DNA from: Brevundimonas sp. UBA6550
GTDB taxonomy: Bacteria > Pseudomonadota > Alphaproteobacteria > Caulobacterales > Caulobacteraceae
Reading direction: 5' to 3'
Assembly: GCF_002434505.1 (NCBI RefSeq)
Contig: NZ_DJKE01000011.1
Span: 1 to 64,000 of the forward strand
DNA: 64,000 nucleotides
Shown one piece after another: positions 25,844 through 34,066 of the stretch (positions within the stretch are counted from its first letter, which is position 1; each line of letters begins with the position of its first letter). The position numbers were made by a program, and so were the translations under genes. The notes beneath the pieces were generated by a model. It had not been told where the DNA came from. It saw nothing but the letters and a program-made list of their open reading frames with translations, and did not search any database.

Positions 25844-26937
25844 AGGGCGTCGCCCTCGCCCCAGAGATCGCGGTCCAGCCAGGTTCTCGCCGCCTGGTCC
25901 TTGGCATGGTCCGGTCCGGCCTGCCTCAGATAGAGGCTCAGATCGCGGGTGATCTTGTCGACCCGCTCCCCGTCGAAGGCGCTCCGCGTCCCCACCGCCC
26001 GCGCCGCCAACTCCATGACATCCAGGGCGCTGCGTTCTACGACGCCGCGCGTGGCGCGTGCGAAATCCTCGGCGTCCGGCGCTTCGGACGCCGCCCGCCT
26101 TGCGGCTTCGCGGACCCAGAGCCAGGCCGTTCGCGCGGCCACGACCGCATCGGCGAAGCGCGCGCGCTGGATCGGATCGCCCCGCGCCGCCTCGGACAGG
26201 GCCTCGCGGAGCGCCAGGACGAGGCCTTCGATTCCGCCCAGCTGCACCGCCGTGAACCGCCATGCCCCGGCCGTGAAGCGGGGCTCGCGATCGTAATCGC
26301 CCGGACGTCCCAGCCGCTGTTCGGGCTCGATCTTCAACCCGGTCAGATCGTAACGCCCGCTGGTCGTCGCGCGCATGCCGCGCACGCGCCAGCCGCTGAG
26401 GTCGGCGCGCGCCGCCTCATCCGCCGCAACGATGATCAGTTGGCGTTCGCCCTGCTCGGGTTGGGCGGTGACGACCGCATGGCGCAAGCCGCCCGCGCCC
26501 GTGGCGAACATCTTGGCGCCGTGCAGGCGATCGCCGATGAGACGGACGCCCGGCGGCGGCTCCGTCGCCCAGACGCCGAACCAACCGCCTCGCGCCAGAA
26601 CGGCGCCGAGCCAGGCCTTCTGGCGGGGGTCGCCATACCAATCGAACAGCGCCAGGGCGTTCACATGGCCTTCGAAGAGCCGACCGACGCTGAGATCGGC
26701 CCGACCCACGCACCGCAAGGCGTCCATCAGGGCAAGCGCCTTGTCGGCCGGTCCGTCGTAGGCCGTCCCGCCGCTTTCCACCGGTGCGAAACGTCGGCCC
26801 CAGCCCTCGCGTGCGAGCAGGGCCAGGCTCTCGACGGGATAATGCGGCGAGGCGTCGTAACGCGCGCCGAGATCGGCCAGCTGGCCTTCGAGGTCGATCG
26901 ACGTCGCGCGGCTGACTTCTCGGGTCTCTTGGCTCAC
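25837..26937 (-). CDS. Acyl-CoA-dehydrogenase-like protein
   Basis: A 366-residue protein of the acyl-CoA dehydrogenase fold, diverged. The N-terminal helical part, a middle beta domain (WATEPPPGVRL, then LHGAKMFATGAGGL) and a C-terminal four-helix bundle (LQLGGIEG-like, DLSLYLRQAGPD) are visible. The usual catalytic Glu region is not obvious, so it may be an oxidase or N-hydroxylase-like relative rather than a fatty-acid dehydrogenase. The start is GTG 26937, overlapping the upstream stop as GTGA. In similar glycosylation operons such a gene recurs without known function. Confidence 0.75.
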   Translation of the reverse strand: MSQETREVSRATSIDLEGQLADLGARYDASPHYPVESLALLAREGWGRRFAPVESGGTAYDGPADKALALMDALRCVGRADLSVGRLFEGHVNALALFDWYGDPRQKAWLGAVLARGGWFGVWATEPPPGVRLIGDRLHGAKMFATGAGGLRHAVVTAQPEQGERQLIIVAADEAARADLSGWRVRGMRATTSGRYDLTGLKIEPEQRLGRPGDYDREPRFTAGAWRFTAVQLGGIEGLVLALREALSEAARGDPIQRARFADAVVAARTAWLWVREAARRAASEAPDAEDFARATRGVVERSALDVMELAARAVGTRSAFDGERVDKITRDLSLYLRQAGPDHAKDQAARTWLDRDLWGEGDALW

Positions 26938-27965
26938 GTCCGGCCTCGCAGATCCGACGCAAGGCCGAGGAGCCAGTCGCCGGCCGCCTTCAACCCCTCG
27001 CCCGTAACGGCCTGCCGGTCGCATGCCCGCAGGGCCAGACTGTCCTGAAGGATCGCCGGCCATCGTGACGCCTCCGGCCAGTGGTCGAGCACGATCGCCG
27101 CGCCGGCGCGCGCCAGGGCGGCGGCCTTGGTCACCTGCTCGCCGTAGGCGCGCGGCTCGGGCAGGCAGATGAACGGCTTGCCCGCCGCGATCACCGCATT
27201 CACCAGACCATCGCCGGCCGCGCCCACCACGATCTCGACCTTGTCCATCTCCTCGGCCACGTTCTCGATCCAGCCGCGAAGCTGGAGGTTCGGCGGAAGG
27301 ACGGGGGGCGAGGTGATGGGGCCGACGCCGGTCCACCGTCTGTCGGGCGTCATGGCGGCGGCCTCGGCCAGACGCGCGCCGTCCAGCGGCCGCCCTCCCC
27401 GGCCGTGGACGACCAGGACGCCCGAGCCTTGCCGGCGACCGGAGGCGTCTCGGGGCGCGACATAATGCGTCTTTTGTCGAACCCAGTCCGGCGCGAGGCT
27501 GTCGAGCGTTTCGTGGAAGGGCGCGAGGAGAGCCGCCGCGCCCCGGAAGGCGTCGAGGTGGGCGGGGTCGGACCGATCGCCCGACAGCCGGACATAGACG
27601 ACGGGCGTGGAGCAGAGCCGCGCCAACATCGCCATCTCCACCGAGACATCGATCACGACGAGCGCCGGCGACGTTCTGGCGATCCAGCCGGCGAAACGGG
27701 CCGCCCGCGCCCGGACCCCGGGATGATGATAGGGCGCATAGTGCAGGGCGTCGGGTCTCGCCGAGGTGTCGTCTCGGCCGGAGAAGACGTCGTCCGCATC
27801 GGGTCGATCATCGTCCAGGTCGATGCTGGCGACGCCCGGCGTGCGTCCCGTCAAACCGGTGCCGAGCAGGACGAACCGGTCCGGCGCAGCCGAGGCGATC
27901 TCAAGCGCCCGCTGGCGATGCCCGTCGCCCTGATGATGGACGTAGTAGCCGATCAAACCGCTCAT
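26934..27965 (-). CDS. MurG/GT28-like glycosyltransferase
   Basis: A 343-residue GT-B-type protein. The N-terminus IGYYVHHQGDGHRQRALEIA has the GxGHxxR-like loop of GT28 enzymes (here GDGHRQR), and the C-terminal donor site includes VVGAAGDGLVNAVIAAGKPF and CLPEPRAYGEQ (in place of the MurG P...DQ..NA motif). It probably transfers a sugar from UDP-sugar to a lipid or glycan. It overlaps both neighbours by four bases. Confidence 0.8.
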   Translation of the reverse strand: MSGLIGYYVHHQGDGHRQRALEIASAAPDRFVLLGTGLTGRTPGVASIDLDDDRPDADDVFSGRDDTSARPDALHYAPYHHPGVRARAARFAGWIARTSPALVVIDVSVEMAMLARLCSTPVVYVRLSGDRSDPAHLDAFRGAAALLAPFHETLDSLAPDWVRQKTHYVAPRDASGRRQGSGVLVVHGRGGRPLDGARLAEAAAMTPDRRWTGVGPITSPPVLPPNLQLRGWIENVAEEMDKVEIVVGAAGDGLVNAVIAAGKPFICLPEPRAYGEQVTKAAALARAGAAIVLDHWPEASRWPAILQDSLALRACDRQAVTGEGLKAAGDWLLGLASDLRGRT

Positions 27966-28930
27966 TCGACGCCTGCATGACGCCGGCCTGCATCGGCGCG
28001 GTCGGCCCAGGACCGCAGATCCAGATCGAGCGGCATCGGCGCCAGCTGGGCCTCGAGACGGGACAAACCCTGATCGCCTCCGGCGCGGGCGCGCTGAGCG
28101 TGTCGCCAGGCCGCTCTCTGCCGCCAGTGCCGGAAGTCCGGCGCCAGGATCGGATCGCCGTCACGCGCCTGGACGAAAAGGCGCGCCATGTGGTCGGCCA
28201 TGCCGGCGGCGGCGCGCCCGGTCAGGCGTGGCGAGACCCGCGTCCAGACCGAGAGGGGATGGACAAGCCGCGCGCCCTGGGCCTGCGCCGCGATCACAAG
28301 CCCCCGATCCTCCCCCGTCGGCAGTTCGGGCACGCCGCCGGCCTGCCGATAGGCTTCGGCGGTGAGGGCGAGACTGGCGCCGGTATGGTCGCCATGGCGC
28401 GGCGACGGATCGAACGGCGACGGGTCAAGGTCGTCCTCGATGGCGCGGACGGCGGCCCAATAGGCGTCCCAAAGCTGCTGCAAGGCGACCATTGATCGCG
28501 GGAGGTCTTCGGCCTCGTCGATCACCAGCCGTCCGCCGACCATGTCCGCGCCGGCGGCGAGGGCGGCGAGATTGGCGGATAACCAGGTCCGCGGCGGACG
28601 GGCGTCGGCGTCCGTCGAGATCAGAACGCCGCTGGGCGCCGATCCCAAACGCGCAAGACCGGCGTCCATGGCCGCGCGCCGCGCCGCGCCGGCGTGGGCG
28701 CGATGGGGCGCAAACCAGTCCACATCGACGCGGATGTCCAGCCGGTCCCGCCAGCGGTCCGCCGCCTGCTGGACGACCTCGACCGAACCATCGGCGGAAT
28801 TATTGATGCAGAGGGCGACGGCTATGGGTCCGCGATGATCCTGGGCCGCAAGCGCCGCGAGCAGGATGGGAAGACGCCGCTGTTCGTTGCGGGCGGGCAC
28901 GCAAACGCAAAAAGGCACAGACGACGTCAT
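27962..28930 (-). CDS. Glycosyltransferase family 2
   Basis: A 322-residue GT-A enzyme: FCVCVPARNEQRRLPILLAA at the start, the metal-binding DAD in LISTDADARPP, and a typical acceptor region with LPTGEDRGLV. No membrane helices, so it acts on the cytoplasmic face. ATGA overlaps on both sides fix it in the operon. Confidence 0.85.
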   Translation of the reverse strand: MTSSVPFCVCVPARNEQRRLPILLAALAAQDHRGPIAVALCINNSADGSVEVVQQAADRWRDRLDIRVDVDWFAPHRAHAGAARRAAMDAGLARLGSAPSGVLISTDADARPPRTWLSANLAALAAGADMVGGRLVIDEAEDLPRSMVALQQLWDAYWAAVRAIEDDLDPSPFDPSPRHGDHTGASLALTAEAYRQAGGVPELPTGEDRGLVIAAQAQGARLVHPLSVWTRVSPRLTGRAAAGMADHMARLFVQARDGDPILAPDFRHWRQRAAWRHAQRARAGGDQGLSRLEAQLAPMPLDLDLRSWADRADAGRRHAGVE

Positions 28931-30033
28931 GCGATCAGGCGGTGCTCGACGGCGTCATTGGCGCGTACGGCCGAGGCGGGATGCGTCTCGAGAAGCTCGA
29001 CATAAAGCTGCTCGTAGGCGTCGACCATGCGTCTCATGTCGCAGGCCGCTTCCGCCCTGGCGCGACAGGCCGACCGGGACAGACCGATCGCCTCCATGAT
29101 CGCGCGCGCCAAATCCTCGACGTCGTCGGCTCGGGCCAAGGCGCCGCAGTCTTCGGTGAGGATATCGGGAATGGCGCCGCGGGCGAAGGCGGCGACAGGC
29201 GTGCCGCACGCCAGGGCTTCCGCCACCACCAGCCCATAGGGTTCATCCCAACGCGGCGTGCAGACGAAGGCGGCGGCCTTTCCGATCTCTCGCGACAGGG
29301 CGTCATGATCCAGGTGACCCAGATAGAGGGTGTTCGAGGTCAACCGCGGCGCAATCTCGGCGGCGAAATAGGCCTCGTCCAGAATGGGACCTGCAAACCG
29401 GAGGGGAATTCCGGTGCGCGCGGCGGCGTCGAGCGCCAGATGAAGTCCTTTTTCCGGGACGATCCTGCCGAACCAGATCAGATGGGGCGGTTCATCGACG
29501 CGGTCGCGCCAGGCGAAGCGCTGGAGATCGATCCCGTTGGGAATGACCCGATCGATGGCGCGGACGTGACTCCATTGTCGGCGCATGGCCTCCGACACGC
29601 TGACGAACCGCGCCATCGGCGCACGCGCCTCGCGGATCCCGCTCTCCAGCCAGCAAAAGGGCGGCGTATGCAGGGTGGTGACCATGGGCATCGGCAGGGT
29701 CTCGGCCATCGAGACCGGGAGATAGTGCAGGCTGTTGTTATGGATGATGTCGAAGGCGCTGCGCCGAAGCCGACCCATCAGGGAGAGATAGGCGTGATGC
29801 TCCTTGAAGAAGGCGACATCGCCCGCCTCGGCGGTGCCGACTTTCGAGATTTCCGTCTGATCGCAGACGGCTTCGAGACCCAGCGCCGGGTCGGAGTGCG
29901 TGGCTGCGAAGAGGGTGACCGCATGCCCCTTCTTGCGCAGTTGCTGACAGAGGAGATGGGTGTGCATTTCGAGGCCGCCCGCAAAGGGCTCGGCGATCGG
30001 ATATTTGAGATGGGCGATAACGCCGATGCGCAT
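28927..30033 (-). CDS. Glycosyltransferase family 4
   Basis: A 368-residue GT-B glycosyltransferase. MRIGVIAHLKYPIAEPFAGG is the acceptor-side glycine-rich start and PRWDEPYGLVVAEALACGTP the E-x7-E nucleotide-sugar motif; VIPNGIDLQRF is also typical. ATG 30033 is used; a TTG one codon earlier is possible. It is the first gene of the seven-gene operon, so its promoter lies in the 430 bases to the right. Confidence 0.9.
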   Translation of the reverse strand: MRIGVIAHLKYPIAEPFAGGLEMHTHLLCQQLRKKGHAVTLFAATHSDPALGLEAVCDQTEISKVGTAEAGDVAFFKEHHAYLSLMGRLRRSAFDIIHNNSLHYLPVSMAETLPMPMVTTLHTPPFCWLESGIREARAPMARFVSVSEAMRRQWSHVRAIDRVIPNGIDLQRFAWRDRVDEPPHLIWFGRIVPEKGLHLALDAAARTGIPLRFAGPILDEAYFAAEIAPRLTSNTLYLGHLDHDALSREIGKAAAFVCTPRWDEPYGLVVAEALACGTPVAAFARGAIPDILTEDCGALARADDVEDLARAIMEAIGLSRSACRARAEAACDMRRMVDAYEQLYVELLETHPASAVRANDAVEHRLIA

Positions 30034-30471
30034 CAATGCCGTCCGTGACCGACAACCCGATCCCCCTCGGATCGGTCCATGGCGTTACGCCTGGGTGTCA
30101 AAGTCGATGACCGGCGGTTGGTTCCTGTGTGCGGTTCCGCTCCCGACGTCGACGAGCCTGGGGTTGGGGGCGCGTCTCGGGCGATGTTTGCGGTGTCCAA
30201 CGGTGTCCAGGATCGACCTGGAATGACCGACGCCGACCCGTTCCGCGCCCGCCGCGCGCCAAGACGGCGACGGCGGGCGTTTTCAGAGCAGGACGCGCGA
30301 GAGCGCCAACGGCCGCATCGGATCCTCCGGCGACCTTCACCCCTCCACTGGACGCCGTCGCCGCAACGGATGTGGGCGAAAGGCCCTTGTCAGCCGGACG
30401 CCATTGACCTCAAGTTGCGCCCCAACACGGTGCGCACCAACAGGAGCAATCCTGTTACAGGGAGACGGTGA
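30034..30471. other. Divergent intergenic region
   Basis: Holds the start side of the glycosyltransferase operon (minus) and of three small plus-strand genes. No coding frame is convincing. Two GTTCC sites near 30121 and 30133 were checked as general-stress (GGAAC) boxes, but no matching -10 half lies at 16-17 bases. Confidence 0.4.
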
Positions 30472-30711
30472 ATGACGCACGCAATGGCGGAAGGGTTCGA
30501 CCAGGCGCGGCGCAGGACCGAGGGTCCGGACTCCAGCGATCAAAGTCGGCGGATGCGATCCGTCGAACGCGAACGCCGGCAAGCCTTTCCGACCGTCATC
30601 GTGGTCGGCCAGGGGGCGGCGACCGACGTCGATGCGCGGTTCCGGGAATTCCGTTCTCATCCACGGCCGGTCAGGACGCGCGGCTCGAAAACGGGGCGCG
30701 GGGAGGACTGA
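30472..30711 (+). CDS. Small hypothetical protein (79 residues)
   Basis: Unrecognised, hydrophilic and Arg-rich. CAGGGAGA stands at a good distance before ATG 30472, and the stop is two bases before the next gene. A central FPTVIVVGQG strand followed by an Arg-rich tail suggests a small, perhaps nucleic-acid-binding, protein. Confidence 0.5.
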   Translation: MTHAMAEGFDQARRRTEGPDSSDQSRRMRSVERERRQAFPTVIVVGQGAATDVDARFREFRSHPRPVRTRGSKTGRGED

Positions 30712-30713
30712 CG

Positions 30714-30950
30714 ATGGCCACGCGAAAGACCCTCATCCGATCGCGGGCCGGGGTCCGCCTCCAGCGCATCGAGCAGTTCGCCCGACATCAGGTCGTGCAG
30801 GCGTCCTGGCGGGTCTCGACGCTGCGCCAGAGCCCCGCGCGCCTCTTTGCGGACGCGGTCGAGGCCGAGGACGCCTTCGACATGGAGGTGATCGCCGCCT
30901 TGACCGATCCCGTCATCCTCGACATGCAGCGGCGGGGACTGATCGACTGA
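30714..30950 (+). CDS. Small hypothetical protein (78 residues)
   Basis: Unrecognised. Basic N-terminal half (TRKTLIRSRAGVRLQRIEQF) and acidic C-terminal half, all helical in appearance. GGGGAGG precedes ATG 30714. It stands between two other small genes with gaps of two bases and one base, so the three form an operon. Confidence 0.6.
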   Translation: MATRKTLIRSRAGVRLQRIEQFARHQVVQASWRVSTLRQSPARLFADAVEAEDAFDMEVIAALTDPVILDMQRRGLID

Positions 30951-30951
30951 T

Positions 30952-31398
30952 ATGGCCGCCAAGTTGAAGGTGTTCACCTGGTCCGACGGCTTCCACGCCT
31001 TCACCGTCGCCACGACGTCGCGACCGAAGGCGCTTGAAGCCTGGGGCTCCAGGCAGGACCTTTTCGCGACCGGCCTCGCCCGCCCCCTCACGGGCGGTCC
31101 CGACTATGACGCCGCCCTGGCCGCCCCGGGCGAGGTCGTCGCGCGCGGTCTTGCGATCGATGTCGGCAAGATCGGCAAGGCCAAACGGGTCAAGACGCGC
31201 GTGCCGTCGAAGGCGAAGGCCGCCAGGATCGAAAAACTGGACGCTGCGCTCGCCGATCTGGACCAGCACCACCAGGCCGCCCTGGCCGATTTCGAGACTC
31301 GACAGGCCGCGCTGGATGCGGCGCGGCGGGAGGCGGAGGCCCGCTATGCGGCCGAGCGCCAAACCCTGTCTGGGGATTTGAAGGCGGCCAGGGGCTGA
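30952..31398 (+). CDS. Hypothetical protein with C-terminal coiled coil
   Basis: A 148-residue cytoplasmic protein. The first 85 residues form a compact domain (KLKVFTWSDGFHAFTVATTS, RPKALEAWGSRQDLF) that I have seen annotated as 'TolA-like envelope protein' in related genomes, without evidence. Residues 90-145 are a charged Ala-rich coiled coil. It ends the small-gene operon. Function unknown. Confidence 0.65.
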   Translation: MAAKLKVFTWSDGFHAFTVATTSRPKALEAWGSRQDLFATGLARPLTGGPDYDAALAAPGEVVARGLAIDVGKIGKAKRVKTRVPSKAKAARIEKLDAALADLDQHHQAALADFETRQAALDAARREAEARYAAERQTLSGDLKAARG

Positions 31399-31446
31399 GG
31401 GGAGATTTCGCCGCCAGCGTTCCGCCCCCACGCCATCGGGGATGGG

Positions 31447-31469
31447 ACGGACGCTTTGCGCTCGTCCGT
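31447..31469. terminator. Short hairpin between convergent genes
   Basis: ACGGACG (31447-31453) pairs with CGTCCGT (31463-31469) around nine bases, between the stops of two convergent operons. It may end transcription in both directions, though T-runs are lacking. Confidence 0.35.
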
Positions 31470-31488
31470 GGGCGATCTCGCGGCGCGA

Positions 31489-31929
31489 TCAAAGGCGATC
31501 CGGCCCCGTCCGGGCTGACGCCACCAGGTCCAGCGTCAGGGGGTCGGGCGGCGACGCCCAGCGGGCGAGCGCTGTCTCGAACACGCTCGGATCGGCCGCC
31601 ACGGCGGCGAAGAGCGTCATCGACGAGCGGAATTTGAGATCGTCGGGCGATCCGAAAAGCAGTCGGATCGAGACCGCCGGAGCCGCCGTCGCCGCTTCGG
31701 CGGCGCGCACGAGCCGTTCGCCCAGCAGAGGATGGGCCAGATAGGCGCGGGTCTCGTCCAGGGAGCCGAGCCCGTAGAAGAGGGCGGTCGAGGACCGCCC
31801 CAGGGACCGGGCCTGGGGGAAGACGAACCACATCCAATGGCTCGCCTTGCGGCCGGCGGCGAGTTCGGCCATCGCCGTTTCGAACACCGGGTCCTGCGCC
31901 GCGACGAACCGTTGCAGACCCGCCGTCAT
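31489..31929 (-). CDS. DUF1810 family protein
   Basis: A 146-residue protein with the DUF1810 signature: F..AQDP.FE.A..EL..GRK.SHWMWFVFPQ, then a G-S-L-D-E-TRAYLAHP.LG.RL segment and LLFGSPDDLKFRSSMTLF (each cited in part). The structure-based role is unknown; the family is sometimes linked to calpastatin by name only. It overlaps the upstream 112-residue gene by four bases, so both are co-translated. Confidence 0.85.
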   Translation of the reverse strand: MTAGLQRFVAAQDPVFETAMAELAAGRKASHWMWFVFPQARSLGRSSTALFYGLGSLDETRAYLAHPLLGERLVRAAEAATAAPAVSIRLLFGSPDDLKFRSSMTLFAAVAADPSVFETALARWASPPDPLTLDLVASARTGPDRL

Positions 31930-32264
31930 GCGCCTGTCTCGCCGAGGCCTTCGAACCAGGCGGCGTAAGGCGTGTTGCGCGCCATGTGACGATTGAGATC
32001 GCGCGCCCCGTCCGTCCACCACACCGGACCCCGTTCGCCGAGGCCGACCTTGGCCGCATCGACGGCCCGCCGCGCCGTCGCCAGGGCGTCGGCGTCCGCT
32101 TTCGCCAGGGCCGCGCGCACCGCCCGGCGCGCCGTCATCAGGTCGCGGACGAGACGGTCCCGCGCCTGGGCCGAGAGACGGGGATCGGCGCAGCGCCAGA
32201 GGCGGCCCCGCACCACGAAATACCGACCGTCGGGGGTGGTGGGATAGGACGAAGACCGTGTCAT
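31926..32264 (-). CDS. Hypothetical protein, 112 residues
   Basis: A basic, cytoplasmic protein with RYFVVRGRLWRCADPRLS near the start and GPVWWTDGARDLNRHMARNT near the end. It resembles small unnamed proteins found beside DUF1810 genes. ATG 32264 has GGAGG directly before it (tight spacing), and the 39 bases upstream are not conserved. It is ATGA-coupled to DUF1810. Confidence 0.65.
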   Translation of the reverse strand: MTRSSSYPTTPDGRYFVVRGRLWRCADPRLSAQARDRLVRDLMTARRAVRAALAKADADALATARRAVDAAKVGLGERGPVWWTDGARDLNRHMARNTPYAAWFEGLGETGA

Positions 32265-32588
32265 CCTCCGACAACGCCCGGGGCGCGCGATGGCGCCGCC
32301 CACAGACCCGTCCGGAACGACGCTCCGATCCGGCTTGCCCCGCCTGCGGCCGAATCAGAGCCAACAGGGACGACGACGTCGTAAGCCTGATCGCGTCCTC
32401 AGCCCCCTGATGCTTTCACGCGATCCGCGCCGAGATCGCCCGGATCGACGCGGGCCGTCTCGCATTTCGAATGCGTCGTCGCCCGCTCTTCCACCGGGCG
32501 GCCTCTGGCGCCGGTTAAAGGCTGGACACCGCTGACACGCTCTGGAAGGGAGAGGGTTCCGTCGCCCTCGCGCCGGGCGAGGGACGCC
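32265..32588. other. Divergent intergenic region
   Basis: 324 bases between the DUF1810 operon (minus) and the histidine kinase (plus). No gene seen. Both promoters should lie here, but none could be assigned; a GGAAC near 32313 lacks a partner box. Confidence 0.4.
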
Positions 32589-33581
32589 ATGCCGAAAGAC
32601 CTGTTCAGACCCTCTCGCCTGCGCGGGTATGCGCTCGCCATCGCCGCCTGGGGTCTGGCCTTCGCAATCCGATACGGCCTGGCCCACTGGTTTCCGCCCG
32701 GGTTTCCGTATCTGACCTTCTTTCCCGCCGTGGTCCTGGTGGCCTACTACGCCGGCCTGAGGCCCGCGATCCTGACGGCGGTTCTGTCGGGTCTGACCGC
32801 CTGGTGGTTCTGGATCGGCCCCACCGGGTTCGACCTCGGCCTGGCGACGATGGTGGCGCTGGGCTTCTACGTCTTCGTGGTCGCGGTCGACATCTTCTTC
32901 ATCGTGGGCATGGACGGAGCCCGTCGGCGACTGGCCGTCGAGGTCGAGCGCAGCGCCGCCCTGGCGGAGAGCCGCAACCTCTTGATGAAGGAGGTTCAGC
33001 ATCGGGTCTCCAACAACCTCCAGGTCGTCAGCGCCCTCCTGGCCATCGAAGCGCGCGGCGCGCCCGACGCCGCGTCGCGCAAGGCCATTCTCGAGGCGTC
33101 GACGCGCACCGCCCTGATCGCCGGCCTCCAGCGACGGCTGGCGGGGGTGGAGGGCCGGGAACCCGACTTCGGCGAACTGGCGCGCACGGTGGCGGCCGAC
33201 GCCCTGCAGGCGGCTGGTCGCACCGACGTGACCGTGGAGGTGGCCGGCGACGCCATCGTCCTGTCCGCCGACGAGGCGACCCCGGTGATCCTGATCCTCC
33301 TCGAGAGCGTCAACAACGCCCTCGAACACGCCTTTCCCGATCGCCCGGGCCGCATCGCCGTCACGCTTCGCGACGAGGGCGCCCTGCGCCTTCTCGCCGT
33401 CGCCGACGACGGGCGCGGTTTGCCGGACGGCTTCTCGGCCGACGCGGCGAACAGCCTGGGCCTGCGCATCATTCGCGGCCTGGCGCAGCAACTGCAGGGC
33501 CGCTGGACGCTGGAGCGCCGACCGGTCGGCGCGGTGTCAGAACTGACCTACCCACGGCCGGGGTCCGCCGCCCCGGCATGA
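32589..33581 (+). CDS. Membrane sensor histidine kinase (HisKA_2/HWE type)
   Basis: A 330-residue kinase. Residues 10-108 form four membrane helices of the DUF4118 type, with almost no periplasmic domain. The dimerisation/phosphoacceptor segment has His-138 in EVQHRVSNNLQVVSAL, the HisKA_2 form, and the ATPase domain shows ESVNNALEHAF (N box), VADDGRGLPDG (G1) and SLGLRII. Such kinases often feed the alphaproteobacterial general stress response (PhyR), but no phyR or response regulator is next to it. The stop is 35 bases before a tandem repeat. Confidence 0.9.
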   Translation: MPKDLFRPSRLRGYALAIAAWGLAFAIRYGLAHWFPPGFPYLTFFPAVVLVAYYAGLRPAILTAVLSGLTAWWFWIGPTGFDLGLATMVALGFYVFVVAVDIFFIVGMDGARRRLAVEVERSAALAESRNLLMKEVQHRVSNNLQVVSALLAIEARGAPDAASRKAILEASTRTALIAGLQRRLAGVEGREPDFGELARTVAADALQAAGRTDVTVEVAGDAIVLSADEATPVILILLESVNNALEHAFPDRPGRIAVTLRDEGALRLLAVADDGRGLPDGFSADAANSLGLRIIRGLAQQLQGRWTLERRPVGAVSELTYPRPGSAAPA

Positions 33582-33616
33582 GCGCGATGCGGCCCTTTCC
33601 GGCCCGCGACGTCCCC

Positions 33617-33691
33617 CGAGACCTGCCTGAGACCTGCCCGAGACCTGCCCGAGACCTGCCTGAGACCAGCCCGAGACCTGCCCGAGACCGG
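33617..33691 (+). repeat. 11-bp tandem repeat, about seven copies
   Basis: Unit CGAGACCTGCC. Six full copies (33617-33682, with first-base C/T changes and one TGAGACCAGCC) and a partial seventh. It lies directly beyond the shortened 3' end of the AlkB gene, between it and the histidine kinase stop. Confidence 0.9.
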
Positions 33692-33694
33692 TCG

Positions 33695-34066
33695 TCATCG
33701 CCAACGCCGGCTTCGGGACATGAGGCGTATCGGGCAGCCGATGCCCGCGCCCGGGGCGTATTCATTGACCAGGACCTGGACGAAGGCGGCCGGGTCAAAC
33801 GCGAGTCCCGACGCCAGTCGCGCGACGAGGTCCGAGAGGACGACCGGCCATCCGGCGGCGCCGTCCCCGCGCTCGAAGGCGGCGATCCGGCGATGTCCGA
33901 GGTAGCCCCTGTGCTCATAGGGTTTGAACGTCAGGGTCTGCAGCGCTCCGACCAGCGCGGCCTGTTCGCAGGCCGACAGGACCTCGGCCCAATAGTCGAA
34001 CCCCGCCACGACCGGCTCGGGCGGACCCGCCGCGCCGAACAGATCGATCTGGTCCGGGGCCGTCAC
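33695..34066 (-). pseudogene. AlkB-like 2OG-Fe(II) dioxygenase, truncated before the active site
   Basis: A 123-residue reading frame. Up to about residue 110 it follows AlkB-type DNA-repair dioxygenases: LTFKPYEHRGYLGHRRIAAF, later FVQVLVNEYAPGAGIG. At that point the conserved W-H-x-D motif should follow; instead it reads CPIRLMSRSRRWR and stops. Both Fe-binding His, the Asp and the 2OG-binding Arg are lost, so the product should be inactive. The break is next to the tandem repeat. Its start overlaps the dinB gene (ATGA), a usual dinB-alkB pairing, so an intact gene was there once. Confidence 0.8.

Noticed and set aside
30115..30140. GTTCC pair as general-stress (GGAAC) promoter of the glycosyltransferase operon
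   Set aside because: No matching -10 box at 16-17 bases on the minus strand.
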